From the NCBI RefSeq assembly GCF_030433715.1, contig NZ_JAROCC010000007.1:1-64000 (forward strand): 64,000 nt of DNA, given 5' to 3'. The DNA is from Sporosarcina highlanderae. Its GTDB lineage: Bacteria > Bacillota > Bacilli > Bacillales_A > Planococcaceae. Shown here piece by piece: positions 8,329 to 17,213 of this stretch (its first letter is position 1; each line of letters starts with the position of its first letter). The position numbers and the translations under genes are program-made. Under the pieces are notes generated by a model. The model was not told the DNA's origin, did not search any database, and saw nothing but the letters and a program-made list of their open reading frames with translations.

Positions 8329-9112
8329 AGACATTAAATACGAGAAGTATAACGGTATAGCAAAAGTTACGATTAACCGTCCAGAAGTGCGTAATGCATT
8401 CCGCCCGAAAACTGTGATGGAATTGATTGATGCTTTTTCACGCGCTCGTGACGATGCAAGCATCGGAGTTATTATTTTAACAGGTGAAGGGGAGAAGGCC
8501 TTCTGTTCAGGTGGAGACCAATCCGTCAGAGGACACGGAGGATACGTTGGAGACGACGAAATCCCACGTTTGAATGTATTGGATTTACAAAGACTTATCC
8601 GTGTCATTCCTAAGCCGGTCGTCGCAATGGTAGCAGGATATGCAATCGGCGGCGGACATGTCTTACACGTCGTATGTGATATAACGATTGCTGCTGACAA
8701 CGCCCGCTTTGGACAAACTGGACCGAAAGTTGGTTCGTTCGATGCTGGATATGGCTCAGGTTATCTTGCTCGAATCATCGGACATAAGAAAGCAAGGGAA
8801 ATCTGGTTCCTATGCCGTCAATACGATGCTCAACAAGCACTGGACATGGGCCTTGTTAACACGGTTGTTCCTTATGAGCAACTGGAAGATGAAACAGTTC
8901 AATGGTGTGAGGAAATGCTTGCAATGAGCCCGACTGCACTTCGTTTCATCAAAGCAGCAATGAATGCAGATACGGATGGCCTTGCTGGTCTTCAACAAAT
9001 GGCAGGGGATGCTACATTGCTATACTATACAACCGAGGAAGCAAAAGAAGGAAGAGACGCATTCAAAGAGAAGCGTAAACCTGACTTTGGTCAATTCCCA
9101 AGATTCCCTTGA
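8294..9112 (+). CDS. menB: 1,4-dihydroxy-2-naphthoyl-CoA synthase MenB
   Basis: Crotonase-fold enzyme that cyclises o-succinylbenzoyl-CoA to DHNA-CoA. 272 residues, the usual size. Conserved [16 protein letters not shown] loop, [15 protein letters not shown] oxyanion segment and [14 protein letters not shown] catalytic Asp region are all present. ATG 8294 has a near-perfect AAGGAGG 7 nt upstream inside menH; the in-frame ATG at 8258 has none. It is followed after 28 nt by a terminator-like hairpin before menE. Confidence 0.97.
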   Translation: MTRQWETIRTYEDIKYEKYNGIAKVTINRPEVRNAFRPKTVMELIDAFSRARDDASIGVIILTGEGEKAFCSGGDQSVRGHGGYVGDDEIPRLNVLDLQRLIRVIPKPVVAMVAGYAIGGGHVLHVVCDITIAADNARFGQTGPKVGSFDAGYGSGYLARIIGHKKAREIWFLCRQYDAQQALDMGLVNTVVPYEQLEDETVQWCEEMLAMSPTALRFIKAAMNADTDGLAGLQQMAGDATLLYYTTEEAKEGRDAFKEKRKPDFGQFPRFP

Positions 9113-9139
9113 TCCGCGGATCTACGAGAAAAATTTTAA

Positions 9140-9166
9140 GCTGCCTTTGAAAGGGCAGTTTTTTTA
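9140..9166 (+). terminator. Intra-operon terminator/attenuator between menB and menE
   Basis: CTGCC...GGGCAG hairpin with a run of seven T at its base, in the 69-nt gap between menB and menE. It should stop part of the transcripts, lowering menE expression relative to menB, unless an unseen promoter compensates. Confidence 0.7.
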
Positions 9167-9181
9167 TTGAGGTGAAATGAA

Positions 9182-10627
9182 TTGATTCCAAATTGGTTAT
9201 TGAAAAGGTCTTCACTAACACCCAATCGAACAGCACTTTCATTCGAAGATAGGCAATGGACCTTCCTGCAACTGAAAGAGGAGGCTGTTTTAATAGCAAG
9301 GAAATTAAGGATGAACGGGTTGGTTGAAGGTGATCGAATCGCCTTATTAGGACCATCCACCCCCGACATGGTCTTTGTTATACACGGCTGCTTACTAGCT
9401 GGATTAGAAATTGTCATGCTTAATAGCAGATTGTCAGCGAAAGAAATTTTATGGCAACTTGATGACTCAAATGCTTTTAGGTTAATTGTCGAAGACGAGC
9501 TTTTTCATCAAATCGGGATAAAAGATGTTCCAATGATTACATTTTCTTCTCTTCAGTCAAGTGAGCAACGGGATCTATCCGTTTCCGAAATGTGGGATGC
9601 TTCAAGAACGATAACGATTATGTATACATCGGGCACAACGGGTTTTCCAAAAGGTGTCCGACAAACCGCAGGTAACCATACATCGAGCGCGCTCTCATCT
9701 GTGCTGAATTTAGGGTTGACGGATGATGATAGATGGCTTTGTACGATGCCTCTATTCCATATCAGCGGCTTTTCCATCCTTGTAAGATCGGTCATTTACG
9801 GAATGGAAGTGAGGCTCTACAACAAGTTTGATACAGAGTCTGTAGTAGACGAGCTTAGAAAGGGTTCGGTAACAAGAATGTCGGTAGTCGGGACCAGCTT
9901 ACAGCGCATCCTTGACGAATTCGAAAAAACGGGAAATGTTGCACACCCCAACTTTCGTACGATGTTAGCAGGCGGAGGACCTGTTCCAGACAATTACCTT
10001 CGAAGAGCTGAAGATTGCAAGCTTCCTGTACTGCAAACGTATGGAATGACTGAGACGAGTTCACAGACAGCTACGCTTTCCGCTGAAGATGCATTGCGAA
10101 AATCCGGATCTGCGGGCAAGCCGCTCTTTTTTAATCAAATTAAAATCAGGGATACTGAGAAAGCGGGAGAATTCGGCGAAGTATTAATCGCTGGTCCCCA
10201 TGTTACGCCTGGTTATATTGGACACGCCGCAGAGAGGGATCCCTTAGAGGACGGCTGGTTGCCGACGGGCGATATCGGTTATTTTGATCAGGAAGGGTAT
10301 TTGTTCATCGTAGATAGGCGGTCGGACTTAATCATTTCAGGTGGAGAAAATATTTATCCAGCTGAAGTGGAAAATGTATTGTTAAGTCATCCGAATGTTA
10401 CGGAAGCGGGCGTTTGTGGGAAAGCCCATCCCGAATGGGGAAGTGTGCCCGTAGCTTTTATTGTTGTAAGCGGTGAGGTGACTGAAGAAGATTTGGAGGT
10501 TCACTGTCAACAATTGCTTGCGCGCTATAAGGTTCCTAAAGCGTTTTACTTTGTGGATCAGTTACCCCGCAATGCCTCCAATAAATTATTGCGACGTGAA
10601 TTAAAAGAATGGGCTGCTTTGAAATGA
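9182..10627 (+). CDS. menE: o-succinylbenzoate--CoA ligase MenE
   Basis: Adenylate-forming enzyme activating o-succinylbenzoate with CoA and ATP. 481 residues. P-loop-like YTSGTTGFPKG, QTYGMTETSS, PTGDIGYFDQEG and the hinge DRRSDLIISGGENIYP follow in canonical order, with C-terminal catalytic Lys in NASNKLLRRELK. The start is TTG at 9182 behind GAGGTG with 7-nt spacing; no ATG fits the family N-terminus. It is the last men gene here: menC, which should supply its substrate, is not in the window. Confidence 0.95.
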   Translation: MIPNWLLKRSSLTPNRTALSFEDRQWTFLQLKEEAVLIARKLRMNGLVEGDRIALLGPSTPDMVFVIHGCLLAGLEIVMLNSRLSAKEILWQLDDSNAFRLIVEDELFHQIGIKDVPMITFSSLQSSEQRDLSVSEMWDASRTITIMYTSGTTGFPKGVRQTAGNHTSSALSSVLNLGLTDDDRWLCTMPLFHISGFSILVRSVIYGMEVRLYNKFDTESVVDELRKGSVTRMSVVGTSLQRILDEFEKTGNVAHPNFRTMLAGGGPVPDNYLRRAEDCKLPVLQTYGMTETSSQTATLSAEDALRKSGSAGKPLFFNQIKIRDTEKAGEFGEVLIAGPHVTPGYIGHAAERDPLEDGWLPTGDIGYFDQEGYLFIVDRRSDLIISGGENIYPAEVENVLLSHPNVTEAGVCGKAHPEWGSVPVAFIVVSGEVTEEDLEVHCQQLLARYKVPKAFYFVDQLPRNASNKLLRRELKEWAALK

Positions 10628-10640
10628 AATTCTTTGAAAT

Positions 10641-10677
10641 AAAAAAATGCCACCATTAAGAGCAATGGTGGCATTTA
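10641..10677. terminator. Bidirectional terminator between menE and the zinc-binding lipoprotein gene
   Basis: AATGCCACCATT / AATGGTGGCATT hairpin flanked by an A run on the left and a T-rich tail on the right, placed between two convergent genes. Confidence 0.85.
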
Positions 10678-10681
10678 TTAT

Positions 10682-11641
10682 TTATTTTGCAGAAAGAGCC
10701 TGTTCAAGAACGCGTAAGTTACGTTCCATTAGTGTGAAGTAAGTCTCATTGTTTTTTATATCATCTTGTGTGAGAACACTTAAATTATGGAGCGTTAAGG
10801 ATTCAGCTCCAATTTCCTTTCTGACAACTTCGGTCAGTTTAGATGAGATATTCTGCTCAAACAGGATATAGTTAACTTTTTCTTTTTTAGCTTGCTCAAC
10901 AATTTGTGTTAGTTGTTTTTGCGAAGGCTCACTTTGTGAGTTCAACCCTGCTATCGCTACCTGAGTCAATCCATATTCGTTGGCGATATAGCCAAATGCA
11001 GCATGGGAGACAAAAAAGGTTTTAGTTTCCGCTTTGGAGGCCATTTCTCTGAACCGTTTATCAAGTTCCATTAAATCATCTTCCAGTAAACTGAAATTCT
11101 TTTCAAATGTTTCTTCTTGTGCAGGCATTTTTGCGATAAGCGCATCTTTAATCGATGCTGCCAATTCGATGCTTAATAGAGGTGAAATCCAGACATGGGG
11201 ATCTAATTGTCCATGATCATGTTCCTCATGTCCATGTTCTTCCTCTTCGTCATGTTGACCTTCTTTTAATTGATCCTCTGAAATGGCATCGCCGGTCGCA
11301 ACCAATTCAACATGCCCGCCCTTCAATGTCCTTTTGGCGTTATCAACGAATCCTTCCAAACCAAGTCCAATGTAAAAGAACAAATCCGAATCAGAGAGAG
11401 TGATCATATCTTTTTGTGTTGGGTCGAATGAATGTTCATCTGCTCCGACAGGGTAAATGGAATGGACATCCACAAAATCTCCACCAATTCGCTCCGTGAA
11501 GTATTGTAGGGGATAAACAGAGGTGTATACAGATAGTTTGTTTTCGCTATTCAGTTCGACCGTACCTTTATCCTCGTTCCCGCAGGCGCTCACTAGTAAT
11601 GTAAGAATGAGCATTATCGGAACTAGTAATTTTTTATTCAT
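10682..11641 (-). CDS. Zinc ABC transporter substrate-binding lipoprotein (ZnuA/AdcA family)
   Basis: 319-residue exported lipoprotein. The signal peptide MNKKLLVPIMLILTLLVSAC ends in an LVSAC lipobox, predicting a lipid-anchored Cys20. The mature part has the cluster A-I metal-binding fold with a His/Asp/Glu-rich loop (EEEEHGHEEHDHG) typical of zinc binders, and ligand His in DEHSFDP, DPHVW and SHAAFGY. A Zur-box-like palindrome lies in the promoter, supporting zinc starvation control. No permease or ATPase gene is adjacent, so it must work with components encoded elsewhere. ATG 11641 has GGAGGAAG about 8 nt upstream. Confidence 0.93.
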   Translation of the reverse strand: MNKKLLVPIMLILTLLVSACGNEDKGTVELNSENKLSVYTSVYPLQYFTERIGGDFVDVHSIYPVGADEHSFDPTQKDMITLSDSDLFFYIGLGLEGFVDNAKRTLKGGHVELVATGDAISEDQLKEGQHDEEEEHGHEEHDHGQLDPHVWISPLLSIELAASIKDALIAKMPAQEETFEKNFSLLEDDLMELDKRFREMASKAETKTFFVSHAAFGYIANEYGLTQVAIAGLNSQSEPSQKQLTQIVEQAKKEKVNYILFEQNISSKLTEVVRKEIGAESLTLHNLSVLTQDDIKNNETYFTLMERNLRVLEQALSAK

Positions 11642-11660
11642 AGTAAAACTTCCTCCATCA

Positions 11661-11683
11661 TTAATAGTAATGGTTACGATTTA
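11661..11683 (-). promoter_or_regulatory. Zur-box-like operator
   Basis: A 23-bp imperfect palindrome whose halves on the minus strand are TAAATCGTAA and ATTACTATTAA. It closely matches the Bacillus Zur consensus and lies just downstream of the -10 of the zinc-binding lipoprotein gene, so bound Zur would block transcription. No binding data are available here. Confidence 0.8.
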
Positions 11684-11695
11684 GATTACTTTCTT

Positions 11696-11724
11696 ATAAT
11701 ACAAGAAGAATAGGATTTTAGCAA
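11696..11724 (-). promoter_or_regulatory. Promoter of the zinc-binding lipoprotein gene
   Basis: On the minus strand TTGCTA (-35, 11724-11719), a 17-nt spacer and TATTAT (-10, 11701-11696). Placement relative to the Zur box is what a repressed promoter would need. Confidence 0.5.
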
Positions 11725-11732
11725 GAACAAAT

Positions 11733-11757
11733 AAAAAACCGGCAAACGCCGGCAATT
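11733..11757 (-). terminator. Terminator after yidD
   Basis: GCCGGC-GTTT-GCCGGT hairpin followed on the minus strand by six T, directly after the yidD stop codon. Confidence 0.85.
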
Positions 11758-11769
11758 CTGATTTGTCAT

Positions 11770-11994
11770 CTACTTTTTAATCTTCTCAGGCACTGGGTCA
11801 AATCCACCTTCATGGAATGGATGGCATTTTGAAATGCGGCGTATCGCTAACCATGAACCCTTTAATGCACCATGCTTTTGGATTGCTTCAACGCCATAAT
11901 GGGAACAAGTCGGATAAAAGCGGCAAGATGGTGGAGTTAGTGGAGAGATTATTTTTTGATAAAGTTTTATAAGTCCGATTAAAATAGTTTTCAT
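11770..11994 (-). CDS. yidD: Membrane protein insertion efficiency factor YidD
   Basis: Small 74-residue protein with an N-terminal amphipathic segment and the invariant family core [16 protein letters not shown] followed by [18 protein letters not shown]. YidD homologues assist YidC/SecYEG-dependent membrane insertion at the inner face of the membrane. ATG 11994 has AAGGAG 8 nt upstream. It is monocistronic with its own terminator. Confidence 0.95.
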   Translation of the reverse strand: MKTILIGLIKLYQKIISPLTPPSCRFYPTCSHYGVEAIQKHGALKGSWLAIRRISKCHPFHEGGFDPVPEKIKK

Positions 11995-12087
11995 TCTAAA
12001 GACTCCTTATTTGCATATATGTTTAGTTTATTTCTTCTCGTGGTAAATTAACAGGGAGAAGCATTATAAATGAAAAGAGGTTTTTGA

Positions 12088-12537
12088 ATGTCTAAAGAAT
12101 TGATGGAGGAACTTAATGTACAAGTGTCGACATGGTCAGTAATGTATGCAAAATTGCATAATTATCATTGGTATGTAAAAGGTAAAGAGTTTTTTACACT
12201 TCATGAAAAATTCGAGGAACTATATAATGAAGCGACACTTCATATGGATGAGATTGCAGAACGGATGCTGACACTTGGAGGACAACCGACAGCTACATTG
12301 AAAGAACACTTGGAGCTGTCTGTAGTTAAAGAGGCAACGGGTAAAGAAAAAGCTGAAGACATGGTGAAAACGATTGCTGATGACTTTGGAAAAATCATGA
12401 AATCACTTAAAAAAGGTATGGACATTGCTGCAAAAGATGGCGATGATATGACAGAGGACGTATTAAATGCCACTTACCAAAGTATTGAAAAACATCAATG
12501 GATGTTGAATGCATTCCTTGGTGAGTCTAATAAATGA
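12088..12537 (+). CDS. dps: Dps-family ferritin-like DNA-protecting protein
   Basis: 149-residue four-helix ferritin-like protein. The conserved Dps ferroxidase/dimer-interface residues are visible in LHNYHWYVKGKEFFTLHEKFEE and ATLHMDEIAERMLTLGG (given here as separate helices A and B). Dps proteins form 12-mers that oxidise and store iron and bind DNA under stress or in stationary phase. ATG 12088 follows AGAGG with a 7-nt spacing. The gene order dps - ytkD - ytmA - pckA - metK parallels B. subtilis. No clear PerR or sigma-B site was identified upstream. Confidence 0.93.
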   Translation: MSKELMEELNVQVSTWSVMYAKLHNYHWYVKGKEFFTLHEKFEELYNEATLHMDEIAERMLTLGGQPTATLKEHLELSVVKEATGKEKAEDMVKTIADDFGKIMKSLKKGMDIAAKDGDDMTEDVLNATYQSIEKHQWMLNAFLGESNK

Positions 12538-12599
12538 TTGGAATGCCTTGAATTATCGACTATTTCTCCGATAAAGTAATATGTAAGGAGGAATGGGCA

Positions 12600-12785
12600 A
12601 TGAACATGAATTCTATCATGGCAAGCCAATTGAGAAGTCTACAATCGACTGTTCAATTGAGCGTCATGAACAAAGCGTTATCCATTAACACCGCGGCAGT
12701 GACAGATATGCTTCAAAGTATGCAGGATCAACCTTCTGCTGCCCCGCATCCTCATAAAGGGATGTCCATCGATGTGAAGGCATAA
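12600..12785 (+). CDS. YjfB-family small protein (putative motility-associated)
   Basis: 61-residue soluble peptide beginning with the family pattern MNMNSIMASQLRSLQSTVQL and containing VMNKALSINTAAVTDML. It matches what I know of the YjfB family, annotated as putative motility proteins with no defined biochemical role. Strong AAGGAGG 7 nt upstream of ATG 12600 and a terminator directly after show a real short gene. It lies alone between dps and a hypothetical gene. Confidence 0.8.
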   Translation: MNMNSIMASQLRSLQSTVQLSVMNKALSINTAAVTDMLQSMQDQPSAAPHPHKGMSIDVKA

Positions 12786-12792
12786 TTGATCG

Positions 12793-12836
12793 AGCACGGG
12801 CTCCTATTAAATTTATGGGAGTTCGTGCTTTGTTTT
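12793..12836 (+). terminator. Terminator after the YjfB-like gene
   Basis: AGCACGGGCTCCTAT / ATGGGAGTTCGTGCT stem with G:T pairs and a T-rich tail (TTGTTTTC), 8 nt after the stop codon. Confidence 0.8.
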
Positions 12837-12899
12837 CATTCACATGCATTGTTTGGCAGGAGTGACCCATACTAATAAAAAAAAGGATGGGACATTCAC

Positions 12900-13262
12900 A
12901 TGGACAATAATAAAGTAAGGATGTATGTTTCAATTGCCAACCAACAAATCTATTCGCATAAACATGATTCGCCTTGGGAATATGAAGTAGAAATGAGTAG
13001 AGAGTTTCTCCCTGTTTTTAATCAATTGTTTACACAAATTGATCGTTTGGAGTTCAGTAATTTCCTCAGAGGCCATTCGCGGCCATTTTTACAGTATCAT
13101 TATGATCGGGATAACCATGGTATTGATCTACGAACGATGAAATTATATGCATTAATCCACGAATTTACGGATGATGAGACGAAGAAGTTCATAGAGAGAT
13201 TGCCTTACTTTACAAAGGGCAATCCAAGAATTACATCAGCCCCCGTCCACCCATCCAGTTGA
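12900..13262 (+). CDS. Hypothetical protein
   Basis: I do not recognise this 120-residue soluble protein. It has no signal peptide or membrane segment, is rich in aromatic and charged residues, and contains HSRPFLQYHYDRDNHGIDL in its middle third. The ribosome site AAGGA lies about 12 nt before ATG 12900, rather far. It occupies the place between dps and ytkD where B. subtilis has ytkC, but I see no basis for equating them. It is followed closely by the Nudix gene and may be cotranscribed with it. Confidence 0.65.
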   Translation: MDNNKVRMYVSIANQQIYSHKHDSPWEYEVEMSREFLPVFNQLFTQIDRLEFSNFLRGHSRPFLQYHYDRDNHGIDLRTMKLYALIHEFTDDETKKFIERLPYFTKGNPRITSAPVHPSS

Positions 13263-13351
13263 CTGAAAGGACGTGAAGTCATATAACTACTACATTTAAG
13301 GACTTACAAGGCGCGCATGTTGAGCTGACTTTCGGAGAAAACCGCTTTGGC

Positions 13352-13747
13352 ATGGAAGCTCGACATGTGCTCGTTGTATTAAAACATAATGGTAAATGGC
13401 TGCTAACCCGCCATTCAATCCGTGGTATAGAATTCCCGGGCGGCAAAGCGGAAGAAGATGAGTCTATCGAAGAGGCGGCAATCCGGGAAACAATTGAAGA
13501 GACAGGTGTTACGATTACCGATTTAGTGAAGTTTGCTGAATACGTCGTTATGAGCAATGTGACGTTTTGTAAAGCGGTTTTTACCGGAAAAGTAGCGATG
13601 ATCGATGAAGATCCAACATTGTTTGAAACAGAAGGCGCATTATGGATGACCGACGAGGAATTAGATGATTGTAAGGAGCTAAGTTTTCATATGAAAGATG
13701 CCGGTATGGCAGAAATTCGTAAGTGGGTGGAAACGTATGTACAGTAA
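13352..13747 (+). CDS. ytkD: YtkD-type Nudix nucleoside triphosphatase
   Basis: Nudix hydrolase with a complete-looking box, [20 protein letters not shown] then EETG, like Bacillus YtkD, which sanitises or hydrolyses nucleotides. From ATG 13352 it has 131 residues and is shorter than B. subtilis YtkD (~158). The frame stays open upstream to 13277 and encodes [20 protein letters not shown], which resembles the YtkD N-terminus. The only codon near the expected start is ATA at 13283, with AAAGGA 11 nt upstream. The coordinates given are for the conservative ATG; the true protein may start at 13283. It overlaps the next gene by 11 nt. Confidence 0.85.
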   Translation: MEARHVLVVLKHNGKWLLTRHSIRGIEFPGGKAEEDESIEEAAIRETIEETGVTITDLVKFAEYVVMSNVTFCKAVFTGKVAMIDEDPTLFETEGALWMTDEELDDCKELSFHMKDAGMAEIRKWVETYVQ

Positions 13748-14528
13748 CGGAGCTATCTTACATAGAAGAGATTATCCTTCTCCGAATCCCAACGTCCGCC
13801 TTGAAGAAATTACGTATTGGTCTGACGGTTTCAAAGTGAAAGGTTTGCTTGCTGAACCGGTTGTGGAAGGGCTATATGAAGGGATCATTTATTTACGAGG
13901 CGGAATTCAACATGTTGGAATGGTCAGGCCCTCCCGAATTGCACAGTTCGCTTCTCAAGGATTTGTTGTGTTTGCACCCTACTATCGTGGTAACAGGGGT
14001 GGGGAAGGGCGCGATGAATTTGCTGGAGACGACAGACAAGACGCGGTAAATGCCGTTGACGTGTTAAAGCAAAGCACCCGTGTAAAAAATGAAAGAATTC
14101 ATCTCTATGCCTTTTCCCGGGGCGGAATTATGGCGTTATGGACAGCCATCTTAAGAGAGGATATTACATCTGTCGTTACATGGGCTGGAGTTTCAGATGT
14201 CGTATTTACATACAACGAACGAAAAGATATGCGTCGGATGATGAAGAGGGTCATCGGTGGCACTCCAAATAGCATGCCAGATGCGTATCGTGAGCGTACT
14301 GCATTGTTCAGAGTAGATGAAATAACTGCTCCAGTATTAATCATTCATGGAATGAAGGATGATAATGTTTCATTCGAACAGGCTATATTATTGGAAAATG
14401 CATTAAGAGAACATAATAAAGCGTATAAAACTTGGTATTTTCCCGAGTATACACATTATTTCCCTGCACAGCATAATGCACAAATCGTACGTGATTTATG
14501 CAACTGGATGAAGGAACAAGGAAATTAG
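13737..14528 (+). CDS. YtmA-like alpha/beta hydrolase (prolyl oligopeptidase family)
   Basis: 263-residue cytoplasmic alpha/beta-hydrolase. FSRGGIM is the nucleophile elbow with Ser; the acid appears in [10 protein letters not shown] and the catalytic His in YTHYF near the C-terminus. The N-terminal [14 protein letters not shown] and LRGGIQHVG form the first strands and oxyanion region. ATG 13737 follows GGTGGAAA and overlaps ytkD. An in-frame ATG at 13698 would extend the overlap to 50 nt and is disfavoured. Position between ytkD and pckA mirrors B. subtilis ytmA. Substrate unknown. Confidence 0.85.
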   Translation: MYSNGAILHRRDYPSPNPNVRLEEITYWSDGFKVKGLLAEPVVEGLYEGIIYLRGGIQHVGMVRPSRIAQFASQGFVVFAPYYRGNRGGEGRDEFAGDDRQDAVNAVDVLKQSTRVKNERIHLYAFSRGGIMALWTAILREDITSVVTWAGVSDVVFTYNERKDMRRMMKRVIGGTPNSMPDAYRERTALFRVDEITAPVLIIHGMKDDNVSFEQAILLENALREHNKAYKTWYFPEYTHYFPAQHNAQIVRDLCNWMKEQGN

Positions 14529-14540
14529 AATAAATAAATG

Positions 14541-14574
14541 AAAGCAGCTGAAAGTTTATTTCAGCTGCTTTTTC
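14541..14574. terminator. Bidirectional terminator
   Basis: AAAGCAGCTGAAA / TTTCAGCTGCTTT hairpin with T tail between two convergent genes (ytmA-like and DUF3231). Confidence 0.87.
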
Positions 14575-14578
14575 CTTG

Positions 14579-15082
14579 TTATTTGGATTGTAAATGGAGG
14601 GGAGGAGGGATAATCCATCCCTTTGCTTTATTGAGTTCCAATAATTTTGCGCCGAACATCATGCGGTCGGCATGGAATTTGGCGAACATCATAGCGATAT
14701 CTTCACGTAAGCATTGACCAAGAACCTGGCTACAGGAAACAAGTCCTTGCCCTACGTTAATGGAGACGGCTCCACTTATTTCAGGATCCATAAAGCGCGC
14801 ACCTGGAGGAATTTCCTCTGCATTCGCCTTAGCACGTTCAGGCAATGCAGGAGGAGGAGTTACTCCATTATCCTTTAACAACTTGTCCACAGTTTTATTC
14901 TCGGCTTTCATCATTTCGACGGCTTCCTTTAATAATTCAATCAAATCCTCATCGCCGGCATGGTTGATGAATGCCTCATAACCACTGATCAATCCTTTAT
15001 TTGCTCCTGAATATGCCCAGCAACCAATTACCTCGCCATAATGCATTGGCTCATCTTTTGGATTTCCGCTTAAAATGCCCAT
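14579..15082 (-). CDS. DUF3231 family protein
   Basis: 167-residue helical protein with family features such as MHYGEVIGCW near the N-terminus, PPPALPERAKA in the middle and FAKFHADRMMFG near the C-terminus. DUF3231 proteins are common in spore-forming Bacillales, have a ferritin-like helical-bundle appearance and no proven function. ATG 15082 has GAGGGAAG upstream. It is monocistronic, convergent with the ytmA-like gene. Confidence 0.82.
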   Translation of the reverse strand: MGILSGNPKDEPMHYGEVIGCWAYSGANKGLISGYEAFINHAGDEDLIELLKEAVEMMKAENKTVDKLLKDNGVTPPPALPERAKANAEEIPPGARFMDPEISGAVSINVGQGLVSCSQVLGQCLREDIAMMFAKFHADRMMFGAKLLELNKAKGWIIPPPLHLQSK

Positions 15083-15207
15083 TTTTCTTCCCTCATTTCA
15101 TCTTGTTTTCCATTAAATCATGGATCATTATTTAGTATGTGAATGAATCGCTTTCCTATTCACTTTGAATTAGTATTGGACAATTCAATCCTATTTTGAA
15201 ATATAAA

Positions 15208-15248
15208 AAACATGCCAAGAAAAACGAATAGTTTTTCTTGGCATGTAG
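15208..15248 (-). terminator. Terminator after pckA
   Basis: ACATGCCAAGAAAAAC / GTTTTTCTTGGCATGT hairpin followed on the minus strand by a T run, 22 nt past the pckA stop codon. Confidence 0.87.
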
Positions 15249-15269
15249 GATACTAATATAAATCATTAA

Positions 15270-16856
15270 TTAAGCGATTGGTCCGCCTTTACGTGTGATT
15301 TCTTCAGAAACATGACCGAATTTCTTGAAGTTTTCACGGAAAAGGTCTGATAGTTCTTTTGCTTTTTCATCATATTCTTCAGGGTTGCTCCAAGCATTGC
15401 GAGGGTTCAATACTTCACTTGGAACACCTTCGATTGCTTTCGGCATTGCAAGTCCGAAAATAGCATTTTCTTCAAACTCAACATCGTTTAAATCGCCTGC
15501 AATTGCAGCACGGACCATTGTACGTGTATGTTTCAACTCCATACGTTTACCAACTCCGTAAACGCCGCCAGTCCAACCAGTGTTGACAAGGAAGACTTGT
15601 GCGTCATGCTCATCGATTTTCTTACCAAGCATTTCAGCATACACAGTCGCTGGAAGTGGCAAGAATGGAGAACCGAAGCATGTTGAGAAAGTAGCTTCTG
15701 GAGCAGTGATGCCGCGCTCAGTTCCTGCAAGCTTCGAAGTGAAACCGCTTAGGAAGTGATACATCGCTTGTTCCTTCGTCAATTTAGAGATTGGAGGTAA
15801 CACGCCAAACGCATCCGCTGTTAGGAATACGATTGCTTTCGGGTGTCCTGCTACGGACGGTGTTACGATATTTTCGATATTTTGGATTGGATATGCTGCC
15901 CGTGTATTTTCAGTCAATGAATTGTCATCATAGTCTGGGATACGTGTTTCTGGGTCAAGCACAACGTTTTCAAGAACTGAACCGAATTGGATTGCTCCGA
16001 AGATTTCAGGTTCTTTTTCTTGGGACAAATTGATGCATTTTGCATAGCATCCACCTTCGATGTTGAAAACACCGGTATCAGACCAGCCATGCTCATCGTC
16101 ACCGATCAACTTGCGGTTAGCGTCAGCGGATAGAGTCGTTTTCCCTGTCCCTGAAAGGCCGAAGAATAGGGCGACATCACCTTCTTCTCCAACGTTTGCA
16201 GAACAATGCATAGGAAGAATCCCACGCTCAGGAAGTAGGTAGTTCATTACAGAGAAAATGGATTTTTTCATTTCCCCCGCGTATTCAGTACCTCCGATTA
16301 AGACAATACGCTTCTCAAGTGATACAATGATGAAAGTCTCGGATTTCGTACCATCTACTGCTGGATCTGCTTTGAAAGATGGAGCAGAAAGGATTGTAAA
16401 CTGTGCTTCATGCGTTTTCAACTCCTCTTCAGTAGGTCGGATGAAGAGATTGTGAACAAATAGGTTTTGCCAAGCATATTCGTTAACGACTTGGATGGAA
16501 AGCTGTGATTGTTTATCTGCTCCTGCAAAACCTTTGAAAACGAATAATTCGTCTTTCTTTTTTAAGTGGTTAATTACTTTTGTATATAATGAATCAAATA
16601 CTTCACTGGAAATCGGTTGGTTTACTTTACCCCAATCAATCTTATCTTTTGAAGATTCTTCTTCGACTGTGTACTTATCTCCAGGAGAACGGCCAGTATA
16701 CTTTCCAGTCTGAGCAGTAATAGCACCATCTGCAGAAAGTTTTGCTTCTCCACGGGCTGTCGCTTTCTCAACTAACTCTGCCACTGAAGGCTGGATGTTT
16801 ACGTTGTTGCCTGAAAGTAACTCATGTAGTCCGTTTTCAATTTTCGCTGAGATCAT
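15270..16856 (-). CDS. pckA: Phosphoenolpyruvate carboxykinase (ATP)
   Basis: Gluconeogenic enzyme converting oxaloacetate and ATP to phosphoenolpyruvate, CO2 and ADP. P-loop [17 protein letters not shown] and the metal/substrate segment [10 protein letters not shown] are intact, as is GRSPGDKY near the N-terminus. From ATG 16856 it is 528 residues, like B. subtilis PckA (527). A longer in-frame TTG start at 16889 has no better ribosome site. It is divergent from the metK riboswitch promoter, as in B. subtilis. No CcpN site was recognised. Confidence 0.97.
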   Translation of the reverse strand: MISAKIENGLHELLSGNNVNIQPSVAELVEKATARGEAKLSADGAITAQTGKYTGRSPGDKYTVEEESSKDKIDWGKVNQPISSEVFDSLYTKVINHLKKKDELFVFKGFAGADKQSQLSIQVVNEYAWQNLFVHNLFIRPTEEELKTHEAQFTILSAPSFKADPAVDGTKSETFIIVSLEKRIVLIGGTEYAGEMKKSIFSVMNYLLPERGILPMHCSANVGEEGDVALFFGLSGTGKTTLSADANRKLIGDDEHGWSDTGVFNIEGGCYAKCINLSQEKEPEIFGAIQFGSVLENVVLDPETRIPDYDDNSLTENTRAAYPIQNIENIVTPSVAGHPKAIVFLTADAFGVLPPISKLTKEQAMYHFLSGFTSKLAGTERGITAPEATFSTCFGSPFLPLPATVYAEMLGKKIDEHDAQVFLVNTGWTGGVYGVGKRMELKHTRTMVRAAIAGDLNDVEFEENAIFGLAMPKAIEGVPSEVLNPRNAWSNPEEYDEKAKELSDLFRENFKKFGHVSEEITRKGGPIA

Positions 16857-16982
16857 ATTGTTCGTACCGTCCTTTGCATGTAATCCCAATTCATGGGTTT
16901 CATCACATTTCGTAAATAGTATAACACATTTAGAATAATAATCTATACTAATTCAAAACTCAAGCGGTTATATCAAAAAGAT

Positions 16983-17011
16983 TTGACAAACCCACAACTT
17001 TTCCTTACTAT
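16983..17011 (+). promoter_or_regulatory. Sigma-A promoter of metK
   Basis: Perfect TTGACA (16983-16988), 17-nt spacer, TACTAT (17006-17011). The predicted start near 17018 is just before the SAM riboswitch. Confidence 0.85.
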
Positions 17012-17027
17012 TGTTAGATGAACGGAT

Positions 17028-17149
17028 ACTCTTATCCCGAGCTGGCGGAGGGACAGGCCCTATGAAGCCCGGCAACCTGCGTGGACCTTTATTGGCCGCG
17101 AGAAGGTGCCAAACCTGGAGCAAGGTTGAATTCCTTGGACGATAAGAGT
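17028..17149 (+). promoter_or_regulatory. SAM-I (S-box) riboswitch aptamer
   Basis: Closing stem ACTCTTATC / GATAAGAGT (17028-17036 with 17141-17149) encloses the canonical S-box core: CCGAGCTGGCGGAGGGA, GCCCGGCAACCTGC, and AAGGTGCCAAACC. S-box RNA binds S-adenosylmethionine and favours termination when SAM is high. It precedes metK, so SAM would limit its own synthetase. Confidence 0.96.
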
Positions 17150-17173
17150 GAAAGGTGCTGCTTTTGAAATTAT

Positions 17174-17213
17174 GCCTTTCCTCATGTGTATTTACGTGAG
17201 CGAAGGGCTTTTT
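17174..17213 (+). terminator. Riboswitch-controlled terminator upstream of metK
   Basis: GCCTTTC...GAAGGGC stem with five T directly after. Its position, 25 nt past the aptamer and 117 nt before metK, fits the SAM-dependent expression platform. Confidence 0.85.

Noticed and set aside
12000..12087. A PerR or sigma-B control site in front of dps.
   Set aside because: No sequence close enough to either consensus was found.
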